The notes under the pieces were generated by a model. That model was not told where the DNA came from. It made no database searches and saw nothing but the letters and a program-made list of their open reading frames with translations. The position numbers were made by a program, and so were the translations under genes. A stretch of 64,000 nt of DNA from Staphylococcus roterodami (GTDB lineage Bacteria > Bacillota > Bacilli > Staphylococcales > Staphylococcaceae): NCBI GenBank assembly GCA_022493055.1, contig CP092781.1, positions 434,001 to 498,000 of the forward strand, given 5' to 3'. This document shows positions 1-8,355 of this stretch, piece by piece (the first letter of the stretch is position 1; each line of letters starts with the position of its first letter).

Positions 1-777
1 AGACTTGTATTGTACATAGTTATTATGGTTATGAGTGTTTTTATAATAGGTTGTGATAAATCAAGCGATACTTCAGAAAAGCCAAAAGAAGATTCAAAAG
101 AAGAACAAATCAAAAAGAGTTTTGCGAAAACGTTAGTTATGTATCCAATTAAGAATCTCGAGGATTTATATGATAAAGAAGGATATCGTGATGGGGAATT
201 TAAAAAGGGCGATAAAGGGACGTGGACAATATCAACAGATTTTGCTAAAAGCAACAAACCAGGTGAAATGGATAGTGAAGGTATGATACTACATTTGAAT
301 AGAAATACGAGGACGGCAACTGGGTATTATACAGTAAGAACAACTTATGATGAAATGGGCAAGATGACACGCGAAAAAAATTACCGTGTTGAACTTAAAA
401 ATAATAAGATAGTGTCTTTAGATAAAGTAGAAGATGAAAATCTTAAACATAAAATAGAAAATTTTAAATTTTTCGGGCAATATGCAGATTTTAAAGACTT
501 GAAAAATTATAAAAATGGAAGAATATCTATCAATGAAAATGCTCCGTTTTATGAAGCAGAGTACAAAATGAATAATAGTGATGGAAATGTAAAAAAACTT
601 AGAGAAAATTACCCAATTACATCCAAGAAGTCTCCGATATTAAAACTGCATATAGACGGAGATATTAAAGGTAGCTCAGTTGGATATAAGCAGATAGAGT
701 ACACGTTTTCTAAGGAGAAAGATGATGAGACTTTTATCAGTGATTTTTTGAACTTCGGACCATCACATAGTAATTAG
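1..777 (+). CDS. lpl: Tandem lipoprotein (Lpl/DUF576), 5' end outside window
   Basis: This is a staphylococcal tandem lipoprotein of the DUF576 family, a surface lipoprotein expected to be lipidated and anchored on the outer face of the membrane. The frame is open from base 1. The first residues ([10 protein letters not shown]) align with the signal peptide of the next paralogue, so the true start lies upstream of the window and the TTG at base 10 is not it. The lipobox FIIGC is followed by a charged linker, then the family core with KSFAKTL and [10 protein letters not shown], then the C-terminal [12 protein letters not shown] block. It groups with the fourth copy ([17 protein letters not shown]) rather than the second and third. 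Lpl proteins of this family are known TLR2 ligands, and some protect against the TslA toxin. The role of this copy is inferred from family only. Confidence 0.9.
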   Translation, partial: RLVLYIVIMVMSVFIIGCDKSSDTSEKPKEDSKEEQIKKSFAKTLVMYPIKNLEDLYDKEGYRDGEFKKGDKGTWTISTDFAKSNKPGEMDSEGMILHLNRNTRTATGYYTVRTTYDEMGKMTREKNYRVELKNNKIVSLDKVEDENLKHKIENFKFFGQYADFKDLKNYKNGRISINENAPFYEAEYKMNNSDGNVKKLRENYPITSKKSPILKLHIDGDIKGSSVGYKQIEYTFSKEKDDETFISDFLNFGPSHSN

Positions 778-826
778 TATATAAACCCAAGTGTATAAAC
801 TATTTTAAAAACGAGAGAGATGTGAA

Positions 827-1621
827 ATGATGAGATATTTAAAAAGAGTTGTACTGTACATAATTGTTATGGTTTTGAGTGTTTTTATAATAGGTTGTGA
901 TAAATCAAGCGATACTTCAGAAAAGCCAAAAGAAGATTCAAAAGAAGCACAAATTAAAAAGAGTTTTGCAAAAACGTTAGATATGTACCCTACTGAAAAT
1001 CTAGAAGACTTTTATGACAAAGAGGGATATCGAGATGGCGAATTTAAAAAAGATGATAAAGGGACTTGGCTAATTAGATCTGAAATAGTTAAACAGCCAA
1101 AGGGCAAAGTGATGAAAACAAGAGGTATGCAATTATATATTAATAGAAATACCAAAACAGCCAAAGGTTTCTTTGTTTTGAAAGAAATAAGTGAAAATAA
1201 CAATCGTGTAAATAAAGATAAGGAGGAAAAATACGAAGTGAAAATGGTAGGAAATAAAATTATTCCTACTGAACAAATTAATGACGAGAAAATAAAAAAA
1301 GAAATTGAAAACTTCAAGTTTTTTGTGCAATATGGAAACTTTAAAAATTTCGAAAAATACAAAAACGGTGAGTTTTCATATAATCCTGAAGCACCAATCT
1401 ATTCGGCTAAATATCAATTACACAACGATGATTACAATGTAAGACAACTACGTAAAAGATATGACATTTCAACAAAAGAAACACCGAAGTTAATTTTGAA
1501 AGGTGGAGGAGATTTAAAAGATTCCTCAGTTGGTCAAAACGATATTGAATTTACTTTTGTTGAAAGAAAAGGTGAGAATATTTATTTTAACGATAGTGTT
1601 GAATTCATACCAAGTAAGTAA
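827..1621 (+). CDS. lpl: Tandem lipoprotein (Lpl/DUF576), copy 2
   Basis: A complete DUF576 lipoprotein of 264 residues. The signal peptide runs to lipobox FIIGC with the lipidated Cys near residue 24, followed by a Lys/Glu-rich linker and the KSFAKTL and [10 protein letters not shown] family blocks. Two adjacent ATG codons (827 and 830) are preceded by a purine-rich GAGAGATG segment that recurs before copy 4, which supports this start. The first 40 or so codons are almost identical to copy 1, while the body resembles copy 3 ([10 protein letters not shown]), a mosaic expected from recombination between neighbouring paralogues. It sits 49 bases after copy 1 and 69 bases before copy 3, in one orientation, so co-transcription is likely. 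The specific function is not known. Confidence 0.92.
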   Translation: MMRYLKRVVLYIIVMVLSVFIIGCDKSSDTSEKPKEDSKEAQIKKSFAKTLDMYPTENLEDFYDKEGYRDGEFKKDDKGTWLIRSEIVKQPKGKVMKTRGMQLYINRNTKTAKGFFVLKEISENNNRVNKDKEEKYEVKMVGNKIIPTEQINDEKIKKEIENFKFFVQYGNFKNFEKYKNGEFSYNPEAPIYSAKYQLHNDDYNVRQLRKRYDISTKETPKLILKGGGDLKDSSVGQNDIEFTFVERKGENIYFNDSVEFIPSK

Positions 1622-1690
1622 AGTTAAATTACAATGTGTGGTTTGATGAAATAATCAAATATCAAAAAATGTGCAAAGAGATGTGACAAG

Positions 1691-2467
1691 ATGAAGTGTT
1701 TTCAGAAATTATACATATTTATATTAATTTTAATCGTATTAATAGCAGGATGCGAAAGTAATAAGATCACTGGAGATTCAAAAGAAACACAAATCAAAAA
1801 GAGTTTTGCGAAAACATTAGATGTATACCCTACGAAAAATCTAGAAGACTTTTATGACAAAGAAGGATATCGAGATGGAGAATTTAAAAAAGGTGATAAA
1901 GGTACATGGGTTATTAGATCTGAAATGACAACTGAACTAAAAGATGAAAATATGGAATCCAAAGGTATGGTCGTACGTCTAAATAGAAATAGCAGAACAT
2001 GCACTGGGGAATATTTTGTCAGGATAGTTAAAGAAGACAGTGAGGGCAAGGTATATAGTGATGAACGAAAATATCCAGTCAAAATTGAAAATAATAAAAT
2101 CATTCCATTAAAACCAATTGATGATGAAAAAGTAAAAAAAGAAATTGAAAAATTTAAATTTTTTGTACAATACGGGAATTTCAAAGAATTGGAAAACTAT
2201 AAAGACGGAGAAGTGACATATAACCCAGAAGTACCAATATACTCTGCACAATATCAATTGAAAAACAGTGATTACAATGTTGAACAATTAAGGAAGCGAT
2301 ATAATATACCGACGAAAAAAGCACCTAAATTATTATTGAAAGGGTCAGGTAATCTAAAAGGCTCATCAGTTGGATATAAAAATATTGAATTTACCTTTGT
2401 TGAAAATAAGGAAGAAAATATTTACTTCACAGATAGTATCTACTTTAATCCAAGTGAGGATAAATAA
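1691..2467 (+). CDS. lpl: Tandem lipoprotein (Lpl/DUF576), copy 3
   Basis: A complete DUF576 lipoprotein of 258 residues. A short, strongly hydrophobic signal peptide ends at LIAGC (lipidated Cys at residue 21). The linker is shorter than in the other copies and is followed directly by KSFAKTL. The body is closest to copy 2, sharing the WVIRSE and [10 protein letters not shown] blocks. The same AGAGATGTGA context found before the other copies precedes the ATG. It is followed by about 180 bases of AT-rich DNA before copy 4, the longest gap in the cluster, so copy 4 may have its own promoter. Surface location is inferred from the lipobox. The particular function of this paralogue is unknown. 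Confidence 0.92.
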   Translation: MKCFQKLYIFILILIVLIAGCESNKITGDSKETQIKKSFAKTLDVYPTKNLEDFYDKEGYRDGEFKKGDKGTWVIRSEMTTELKDENMESKGMVVRLNRNSRTCTGEYFVRIVKEDSEGKVYSDERKYPVKIENNKIIPLKPIDDEKVKKEIEKFKFFVQYGNFKELENYKDGEVTYNPEVPIYSAQYQLKNSDYNVEQLRKRYNIPTKKAPKLLLKGSGNLKGSSVGYKNIEFTFVENKEENIYFTDSIYFNPSEDK

Positions 2468-2645
2468 GTATAATTACAATTATAAAAAATGACGTTAGAA
2501 CATTTAATAATAAAGTTAAATTAGTTATATATATTAAATTGATTAAGTGAGTTTTGTTTGATAACATAAAAGTTGAATAATCACTATTTTAATAAGTTGT
2601 ATGAAATATTCAATTGTTTATAAAATTAAAGCAGAGAGATGTGAA

Positions 2646-3458
2646 ATGATGGAGTATATAAAAAAAATTGCTTTGTACATGAGTGTATTACTTTTAATCA
2701 TTTTTATTGGGGGATGTGGAAATATGAAAGATGAACAGAAAAAAGAAGCACAAACAAATAAAACAAATTCAAAAGAAGAGCAAATCAAAAAGAGTTTTGC
2801 GAAAACGTTAGATATGTACCCAATTAAGAATCTCGAGGATCTATATGACAAAGAAGGATATCGTGATGGCGAATTTGAAAAAGGTGACAAAGGGATGTGG
2901 ACGATATATACAGATTTCGCCAAAAGTAATAAATCGGACGAATTAAGTAATGAAGGTATGGTCTTACACTTAGATAGAAATACACGCACAGCTAAGGGAT
3001 ATTATTTTGTTAAGACATTTTATGAAAATGATAAACTTCCTGATAGAAAAAATTATAAAGTTGAAATGAAAAACAATAAAATTATTTTATTAGACAAGGT
3101 TGAAAATCAAAATCTTAAAGAAAGAATAGAAAATTTTAAGTTTTTCGGTCAGTATGCTAATTTCAAGGATTTGAAAAATTACAACAATGGTGATGTTTCT
3201 ATTAATAGTAATGTTCCAAGTTATGATGTGGAATATAAAATGAGTAATAAGGATGAAAATGTTAAGCAATTAAGAAATCGTTATAGCATTCCTAATGATA
3301 AAGCGCCAATACTTAAAATGCATATTGATGGGGACTTAAAAGGAAGTTCTGTTGGATACAAAAGGTTAGAAATAGACTTTTCAAAAGAGGATAGAGATAT
3401 ATCAGTTATTGACTATTTAAGTTATAAGCCAGCGAAGGTGAAAAACGATGAAAGATAA
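2646..3458 (+). CDS. Tandem lipoprotein (Lpl/DUF576), copy 4, likely TslA immunity protein
   Basis: A DUF576 lipoprotein of 270 residues with lipobox FIGGC (Cys24). An in-frame ATG exists at 2601, but it would put 15 hydrophilic residues before the signal peptide. The ATG pair at 2646/2649 has the same GAGAGATGTGAA leader as copy 2 and gives a normal lipoprotein signal, so I chose 2646. Its last 11 bases overlap the start of the lipase toxin gene, which implies translational coupling. In S. aureus the DUF576 lipoprotein next to tslA (TilA) blocks the surface-acting lipase. By position this copy is the best candidate for that role, an inference from synteny and family. It resembles copy 1 more than copies 2 and 3. 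Confidence 0.88.
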   Translation: MMEYIKKIALYMSVLLLIIFIGGCGNMKDEQKKEAQTNKTNSKEEQIKKSFAKTLDMYPIKNLEDLYDKEGYRDGEFEKGDKGMWTIYTDFAKSNKSDELSNEGMVLHLDRNTRTAKGYYFVKTFYENDKLPDRKNYKVEMKNNKIILLDKVENQNLKERIENFKFFGQYANFKDLKNYNNGDVSINSNVPSYDVEYKMSNKDENVKQLRNRYSIPNDKAPILKMHIDGDLKGSSVGYKRLEIDFSKEDRDISVIDYLSYKPAKVKNDER

Positions 3459-4773
3459 ATACAAAATAGATTCAGGAATTATCGATAATAATACTGAAGA
3501 AACCACGGCTGTTTCTAAAATAAGTTATGAAGTTGAAAATGCTTATCTACATGGTGTTGATAGTAGAAGAATAGAAAGACAATTAGATACGTTACGTTCA
3601 GATGGTAAATTCCCTTCTAATCTTGAATATATAGATAGTCACACAGATAAAAAATACGGTGTGACAGCAACTGCTTTCCTAAATAAAGATACTGGTAAAG
3701 TAGTTATTGGCATGACTGGTACAAATTTCAAAAAGGAAGCTCTTGCGAAGCGATATTCGGGAAACGGAGACAAACAAGATAAAATAGACTCAGACGAGAC
3801 TGGAAAGGATTTAACTTCCGATTTCGAAATTGGAATATCTCCTCCGTCTGATAAGAGCAAACATTATGAAGAAACACAAGAGTTCATCAAAAAAATAAAA
3901 AATAAGTATGACATTGATTTTATTACTGGGCATTCACTAGGTGGTAGAGAAGCTGTAATATTAGGAATGAGTAATGGTATTCCGAATATTGTTGTTTATA
4001 ATCCAGCTCCTATTTCTGTATTTAGTTTGAACCCTAATTCCCCGGAAGGAAAACGTTTATTAGAATTATATAAGAATTATAAAGGTAATATTACTAGGTT
4101 TGTTGCAGAAAATGATGAATTGACAGAATATCTGAAGAAATTTAAGCATTATGTTTTTTTCGGTAATGATAAAGTCTTAAAAAATGGTAAAGGTCATTCA
4201 ATGGATGGGTTTTTAACCAAAGAAGAACAAAAAGCCATTAAAAAAGAACTTAAAAAAGTACAAGGTTATGTAGAAGAAAATAATAAGTCGTTCGTAAAAA
4301 ATTCCAATAATGCTATGTCTAAATTAGCTAGTATAGAATTACTTAGAGCCAATATGATGACTACAAATGGTGGTTGGTTATCTTCTTCACAACAGAAAGT
4401 TTTAGAAAGTTTAACAGCTTTAACAATTGCACAGTCATTCAATCAACTGATAGAGGACGAAATTAATCAAATCAAAAAAATGCATAATGAAAAGAAAAAG
4501 AAATTTGAAAAAAATTGGGAAGACGCACAAAAAGCTGGGAACGCTGTAGGTAAAGATATAACCGTGAATGAAGTGCTAGAAGCTTTAAATGATGGTCAAG
4601 TGAATGAAAGTAGTATGGTAAGAGAACCTGAACAAATGATATCTCTAAATGAAAGGCAACTTTCAACGATAAAATCTTCTATATCAAATTATATTCTAAG
4701 AGTTAGGCTTAGTATTAATGAAATCGTTGATAAAGATCAAGCACTTGCGTCGCAAATAGGTGGTTTACTATGA
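3448..4773 (+). CDS. tslA: Type VII secreted lipase toxin, TslA type (N-terminal lipase, C-terminal targeting helices)
   Basis: A 441-residue protein without a Sec signal peptide. Residues 1 to about 270 form an alpha/beta-hydrolase lipase domain: GHSLGG carries the nucleophile Ser163, and Asp223 (AENDEL) and His250 (GKGHSMDG) are well placed to complete the triad. Residues 290-441 are helical, Lys/Glu-rich and low in hydrophobics. This toxin-first, targeting-domain-last order is the reverse of LXG toxins and matches S. aureus TslA, a type VII effector with phospholipase/lipase activity. The preceding lipoprotein gene overlaps it by 11 bases, and its end overlaps the next gene by 4 bases. An AAGGTG site lies just upstream of the ATG. 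The assignment rests on architecture, triad and neighbours; secretion here is inferred. Confidence 0.88.
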   Translation: MKDKYKIDSGIIDNNTEETTAVSKISYEVENAYLHGVDSRRIERQLDTLRSDGKFPSNLEYIDSHTDKKYGVTATAFLNKDTGKVVIGMTGTNFKKEALAKRYSGNGDKQDKIDSDETGKDLTSDFEIGISPPSDKSKHYEETQEFIKKIKNKYDIDFITGHSLGGREAVILGMSNGIPNIVVYNPAPISVFSLNPNSPEGKRLLELYKNYKGNITRFVAENDELTEYLKKFKHYVFFGNDKVLKNGKGHSMDGFLTKEEQKAIKKELKKVQGYVEENNKSFVKNSNNAMSKLASIELLRANMMTTNGGWLSSSQQKVLESLTALTIAQSFNQLIEDEINQIKKMHNEKKKKFEKNWEDAQKAGNAVGKDITVNEVLEALNDGQVNESSMVREPEQMISLNERQLSTIKSSISNYILRVRLSINEIVDKDQALASQIGGLL

Positions 4774-5093
4774 TGTTTAATCAAATTAATAATAAAAATG
4801 AATTAGAAGAATCATATGATTCTGAGAAAAAACGTATAGAGAATGAACTGCAAAACTTGAATGAGCTTAAGCATAGAGCTCGAAAAGAAAATGAGCGTAG
4901 TTATGATGTTTTTCGATATTTGAAACACGAAATGAATTACAGTGAAGATGCACAAAGGAAAATGACGAGAAATATAGAAGCGTATGAACAAGAAATCAAT
5001 GAGATAATTAGAAAGCAAGAATGGAAATTAGAAGAATATAAAAAAGACTTAAAGAAATCTTATGAAAAGCAGTTAGATAAACTAAGTGATTGA
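4770..5093 (+). CDS. tlaA: Small helical T7SS partner protein (Lap-like, DUF3958-like)
   Basis: A 107-residue, highly charged, almost entirely alpha-helical protein, with long Glu/Lys/Arg runs and heptad-like spacing of Leu and Tyr. Its ATG overlaps the toxin stop codon (ATGATG over TGA), a typical coupling for subunits made in fixed ratio. In the S. aureus tslA locus two small helical proteins encoded directly downstream bind the C-terminal domain of the lipase and are needed for its export. Similar Lap proteins accompany LXG toxins in streptococci. Position, size and composition fit that role. The DUF3958-like label is recalled from family knowledge and was not searched, and which of the two partners is called tlaA is assumed from gene order. 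Confidence 0.75.
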   Translation: MMFNQINNKNELEESYDSEKKRIENELQNLNELKHRARKENERSYDVFRYLKHEMNYSEDAQRKMTRNIEAYEQEINEIIRKQEWKLEEYKKDLKKSYEKQLDKLSD

Positions 5094-5111
5094 TAATTTG
5101 GAGGCGATTAT

Positions 5112-5444
5112 ATGAGTCCAATGATAGGACCATTTATAGGCCCGGATATAGTACCGGACATAGAACCGACTATAGTACCGGACATAGGACCGGATATTTC
5201 GTTAAGGAAAAAGGAGGCTCAAAAAGAAAATATTCGTACTGTTATTGCACCTGAACATAAGCATAAATATAAAGATATTGAAAATGAATTAAAAGGTGAA
5301 GAAAAAGTATTGATTGAACAAATGGCGCAGCATTGCAAAGCTTTTAAAGCTAATTTTAAAGGTGCAGCTCAAGGAGATTGGGTTAAAAGTGCTATGTCTG
5401 AGATAGACAGTATTAAGGATGATTTTAAAAAAATTAATAGCTAA
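5112..5444 (+). CDS. tlaB: Small T7SS partner protein with Pro-Asp-Ile repeat leader
   Basis: A 110-residue protein, the third gene of the toxin unit, 18 bases after the previous stop and preceded by a good GGAGG site. Residues 60-110 are helical and resemble the small WXG100-like/SACOL2603-type partners of type VII effectors (ending GDWVKSAMSEIDSIKDDFKK), although no exact W-x-G is present. The N-terminus is unusual: residues 4-30 are tandem copies of a PDI/PTI-G/V/E unit, encoded by near-identical 12-base repeats of the form ATAGNACCGGAN. That stretch is probably extended and not part of the helical fold. A role in binding or exporting the lipase follows from position and family only. Confidence 0.72.
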   Translation: MSPMIGPFIGPDIVPDIEPTIVPDIGPDISLRKKEAQKENIRTVIAPEHKHKYKDIENELKGEEKVLIEQMAQHCKAFKANFKGAAQGDWVKSAMSEIDSIKDDFKKINS

Positions 5445-5465
5445 ACTACATATCATACTACTAAA

Positions 5466-5517
5466 TAAAGCGACCAATGTTCAGTGTACTTACAACTGAC
5501 AATAGGCCGCTTCTTTT
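5466..5517 (+). terminator. Probable terminator of the toxin unit
   Basis: An imperfect inverted repeat with outer arms AAGCG and CGCTT and inner arms TTCAGT and ACTGA is followed by CTTTTT. It lies about 20 bases after the third toxin-unit gene. Confidence 0.6.
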
Positions 5518-5733
5518 TAATTTATTTTATTCTCATGTAAAGTAATTCCAACCGAATGGACATATCACACTCTCAATTGTAAAAACACAACATAAATCAC
5601 TGTCCAGCATTAAACATACCCACATTCCAAACAGCAATAATAAAATTCCTCAAGTACCAAAATCTATGACCTCTTTATCAAAATCAATGCAAGTCAACAT
5701 CGACCAAACTACCCGCTACTCATCACCTTCAAC

Positions 5734-5928
5734 CTACAAACCATAAAGCGCTGCAGTTAAGTATTGAATGGCATAGCCAATAGAAATGAAAATAGCAATC
5801 GTTATAATGGCACTGCCGATTGTATATAAAGTATGTTTCGTAGATAAACCTTCTGTCTTAGAACCAAAAACACTTAGTAGAATAAATGCAATGCCAATGA
5901 CATATAAAGCTAAAATGACAAATAACAT
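5734..5928 (-). CDS. Small two-helix membrane protein, function unknown
   Basis: A 64-residue protein with two hydrophobic segments, roughly residues 1-22 and 33-60, separated by a short polar loop (GSKTEGLSTKH). A good GAGGTG ribosome site lies 7 bases before the ATG on the minus strand. It stands alone between the toxin island and the broken CobW gene and is convergent with the toxin unit. I do not recognise a named family. Small proteins of this kind are common in staphylococcal genomes, and nothing in the sequence points to a partner or substrate. Confidence 0.7.
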   Translation of the reverse strand: MLFVILALYVIGIAFILLSVFGSKTEGLSTKHTLYTIGSAIITIAIFISIGYAIQYLTAALYGL

Positions 5929-6032
5929 GTTTATACACCTCGATTCTCTTTAGTGAGATATATCTTTGTCTCCATTATAAAGTAAAGTGCTCAATAATTT
6001 AATTAAGTATACTATTTTTTTATTATCGAAGA

Positions 6033-6061
6033 TTGCGAAAGACGAAATGCTCCTATATAAT
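6033..6061 (+). promoter_or_regulatory. Promoter of the cobW-like gene
   Basis: TTGCGA (6033-6038) and TATAAT (6056-6061) are separated by 17 bases and lie 65 bases upstream of the cobW-like start. Confidence 0.7.
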
Positions 6062-6062
6062 G

Positions 6063-6085
6063 TAAAACGGAATTATTCCTATTTG
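6063..6085 (+). promoter_or_regulatory. Zur-like operator (zinc uptake regulator box)
   Basis: An imperfect palindrome, TAAAACGGAAT then T then ATTCCTATTTG, keeps the spacing and most positions of the Firmicute Zur box (TAAANCGNAATNATTNCNATTT). It begins two bases after the -10 box, so a bound repressor would cover the transcription start. COG0523 genes are known Zur targets in Bacillus, which agrees with the match. Binding itself is inferred. Confidence 0.6.
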
Positions 6086-6125
6086 CAAACGAACGAAACA
6101 AATAAATTGAAGTGAGGGTATATAT

Positions 6126-7328
6126 ATGGCTAAAATTCCAGTTACGGTATTAAGTGGTTATTTAGGCTCGGGGAAAACTACGTTGTTAAATCATATTTTA
6201 CAAAATCGTGAAGGTCGACGTATCGCGGTAATTGTAAATGATATGAGTGAAGTGAATATCGATAAAGATCTTGTCGCAGATGGTGGGGGACTATCGCGTA
6301 CAGACGAAAAATTAGTCTAACTATCTAATGGTTGTATCTGTTGTACGCTTAGAGATGATTTACTAAAAGAAGTTGAGCGTTTAGTAAAAAAAGGTGGCAT
6401 CGATCAAATTGTTATTGAGTCTACAGGGATTTCAGAACCAGTACCTGTTGCGCAAACTTTCTCATATATTGATGATGAACTTGGCATTGATCTTACAGCA
6501 ATTTGTCGTTTAGATACAATGGTTACAGTTGTTGATGCTAACCGCTTCGTTCATGACATCAACTCAGAAGATTTATTGATGGATCGTGATCAAAGCGTTG
6601 ATGAAACAGATGAACGTTCGATTGCGGATTTATTAATTGACCAAGTTGAATTTTGTGATGTATTGATTATTAATAAAATTGATTTAATAAGTGAAGAAGA
6701 ACTTGCAAAGTTAGAAAAAGTGTTAAGCGCATTGCAACCGACTGCTAAAATTATTAAGACAACAAATTCTGAAGTAGATTTAAAAGATGTCTTAAATACA
6801 CAGCGTTTTGATTTTGAAAAAGCGAGTGAATCAGCAGGATGGATTAAAGAGATTGAATCTGGTGGTCATGCATCGCATACGCCTGAAACAGAAGAATATG
6901 GCATATCATCATTTGTATATAAACGTCGTCTACCTTTCCATGCTAAAAGGTTTAATGACTGGTTAGAAAGTATGCCAAGTAATATCGTACGCTCAAAAGG
7001 TATCGTATGGTTAGCGCAATACAATCATGTAGCATGTTTATTATCTCAAGCAGGGTCATCTTGTAATATACATCCAGTAACATATTGGGTGGCTAGTATG
7101 TCTGAAGTGCAACAAAGTCAAATATTAGCAGAACGTCAAGACGTCGCAGCTGAATGGGATCCAGAATATGGAGACCGTCATACGCAATTTGTCATTATTG
7201 GTACGGATTTAGATGAAGGTGCAATTACAAAAGAACTTGATGCATGTTTAGTCAACGCACAAGAAATTGATGCTGACTGGCAACAATTTGAAGATCCATA
7301 TCAATGGCAAATTAGACCTGCACGCTAA
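6126..7328 (+). pseudogene. CobW/COG0523 GTPase metallochaperone, broken by one nonsense codon
   Basis: The intact frame would encode a 400-residue COG0523 GTPase. Residues 7-20 hold the P-loop ([11 protein letters not shown]), CICC follows at about residue 70, INKID is the guanine-specificity motif, and a C-terminal CobW domain follows. Codon 65 is TAA (6318-6320) within LV-stop-LSNGC; the frame continues unchanged to the normal end, so a single C-to-T or G-to-T change explains it. The next ATG (6519) lacks the P-loop and the CxCC metal site, so reinitiation would not give a working enzyme. Homologues hand zinc to client enzymes during zinc starvation. A Zur-like box in the promoter supports that role for the ancestral gene. 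A sequencing error is possible but unlikely for a simple substitution. Confidence 0.88.
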
Positions 7329-7483
7329 GTTTAATAAAGTATAGTCGTTTTTAAATTGTGGATTTGTTACCTGCTATTTATAGAAATTAATGAAAAGTTT
7401 AGATGATTGGAAGATGTTTTTGTTTTCAATCTATGCAAAGTGTGATAGTTTTGATAAAGCAGAAATTTGCATTTTATCCAATA

Positions 7484-7518
7484 GAGTTGAGACATGTATT
7501 TGTCTTGGCTCTTTTTTT
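7484..7518 (+). terminator. Terminator downstream of cobW-like gene
   Basis: GAGTTGAGACA and TGTCTTGGCTC form a stem with a 6-base loop, followed by seven T. Confidence 0.8.
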
Positions 7519-7680
7519 ATGTATGTGTCGATGGTAGGTGACGACATAATTACGCCATTCGTCAAATGAAGGTACAATCAATGTTCAACAATCATAAAAA
7601 CGAGTGATGATAACCATAACTATTATTATTCCATTCATATGCAACAAGTCATGGCGTTTTCACGCTTCAGCAATAAATCG

Positions 7681-7719
7681 AAACAAAGCAAAGCCACCAT
7701 CCCTATTGGTACAGTGGCC
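7681..7719 (-). terminator. Terminator of the psm-alpha operon
   Basis: On the minus strand GCCAC and GTGGC pair across a loop of about 16 bases, followed by the T-rich tail TTTGCTTTGTTT. It lies about 30 bases after the PSM-alpha4 stop. Confidence 0.65.
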
Positions 7720-7749
7720 TGAGAATTTTAAGTATTCAATTCGTTTAAA

Positions 7750-7812
7750 TTATTTTACGAAAATGTCGATAATTGCTTTGATGATTTTAATAATAGTACC
7801 TACAATAGCCAT
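7750..7812 (-). CDS. psmA4: Phenol-soluble modulin alpha 4
   Basis: A 20-residue amphipathic peptide MAIVGTIIKIIKAIIDIFVK, the last gene of the psm-alpha operon, with an AGGAGG site 7 bases before its ATG. PSM-alpha peptides are exported without a signal peptide by the Pmt ABC transporter. They act as cytolysins, surfactants and amyloid biofilm components under Agr control. The S. aureus sequence I remember ends IFAK, so Val at position 19 is a conservative difference. Too short for routine gene callers. Confidence 0.96.
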   Translation of the reverse strand: MAIVGTIIKIIKAIIDIFVK

Positions 7813-7875
7813 TGTTTTGTCCTCCTGTATGTTATTTGAAAATAGTGATGAAGTTGATGTTCACAATAATTGTTA

Positions 7876-7944
7876 TTAGTTATTTCCTAAAAATTTACCT
7901 AGTAAATCTTTAAAGAATTTGAATAATTTTCCTAAGAATTCCAT
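7876..7944 (-). CDS. psmA3: Phenol-soluble modulin alpha 3, variant N-terminus
   Basis: A 22-residue peptide [22 protein letters not shown] encoded third in the operon. In S. aureus PSM-alpha3 is the most cytolytic member and forms cross-alpha fibrils. The S. aureus form I recall begins MEFVAKLF, so residues 4-5 are Leu-Gly here. Gly5 sits on the helix used for self-assembly and could change helicity or potency. The cationic face with Lys6, Lys9, Lys12 and Lys17 and the Phe-rich apolar face are intact. A GGGGG site precedes the ATG. Confidence 0.96.
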   Translation of the reverse strand: MEFLGKLFKFFKDLLGKFLGNN

Positions 7945-7992
7945 GTGAGTGGCCCCCTTTAAATGAAGATTTCATATTTTATGAGATTTTTA

Positions 7993-8058
7993 TTACTTAC
8001 CAGTGAATTTCTCAATTAATCCTTTAATGAATTTAATAATTCCTGCAATGATACCCAT
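7993..8058 (-). CDS. psmA2: Phenol-soluble modulin alpha 2
   Basis: A 21-residue amphipathic peptide [21 protein letters not shown], second gene of the operon and a close paralogue of PSM-alpha1, from which it differs at a few positions. A GGAGG-type site precedes the ATG. It matches the S. aureus peptide as I remember it. Exported leaderless peptide of the Agr regulon, active on host membranes and as a surfactant. Confidence 0.97.
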   Translation of the reverse strand: MGIIAGIIKFIKGLIEKFTGK

Positions 8059-8089
8059 GTGAAAAACCTCCTTTGTTTGTTATGAAAAC

Positions 8090-8155
8090 TTATTTACCAG
8101 TGAATTGTTCGATTAAGCTTTTGATAACTTTAATGATGCCAGCGATGATACCCAT
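8090..8155 (-). CDS. psmA1: Phenol-soluble modulin alpha 1
   Basis: A 21-residue amphipathic peptide [21 protein letters not shown], first gene of the operon, with a strong AAAGGAGG site 8 bases before the ATG. It matches the S. aureus sequence as I remember it. The gene lies about 27 bases downstream of the predicted transcription start, which follows the AgrA-like repeats listed separately. Confidence 0.97.
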
Positions 8156-8188
8156 TAAGATTACCTCCTTTGCTTATGAGTTAACTTC

Positions 8189-8255
8189 ATTGTACATAGT
8201 TATCTTGTGCGTAATTGATTTTTTTCCTAACTTGAATTGTTATGATCATAACTGC
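8189..8255 (-). promoter_or_regulatory. psm-alpha promoter with AgrA-like direct repeats
   Basis: On the minus strand GCAGTTATG (8247-8255) and CAAGTTAGG (8226-8234) are separated by exactly 12 bases, the spacing of AgrA-bound repeats at agr P2/P3. Each matches the nine-base AgrA consensus except at its first base. A TACAAT -10 box lies at 8189-8194. A further half-site, ACAGTTAGG, lies at 8289-8297, exactly 42 bases (two 21-base periods) further upstream. AgrA is known to act directly on the psm-alpha promoter; the exact sites here are my reading. Confidence 0.7.
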
Positions 8256-8355
8256 GATTTTTTCATTTTAAAAGGACGGGAAATACTGCCTAACTGTACA
8301 GGTGCATTTACAAAAGATTTACAAACATTGATTTAACAGAGATAAGCTCATGAAG

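Larger units (their letters stand above)
7329..7749. other. Intergenic region between cobW-like gene and psm-alpha operon
   Basis: 421 bases separate the convergent cobW-like gene and the psm-alpha operon. I can identify only the two opposing terminators listed here (7484-7518 plus, 7681-7719 minus). The rest is AT-rich with no convincing reading frame. Confidence 0.6.

Noticed and set aside
2601..2645. Upstream start for the fourth lipoprotein
   Set aside because: It would place hydrophilic residues before the signal peptide, and the ribosome context conserved among the copies is at 2646.
7604..8336. Plus-strand reading frames opposite the PSM-alpha genes
   Set aside because: They are antisense to four short, well-supported peptide genes with ribosome sites and have no coding character of their own.
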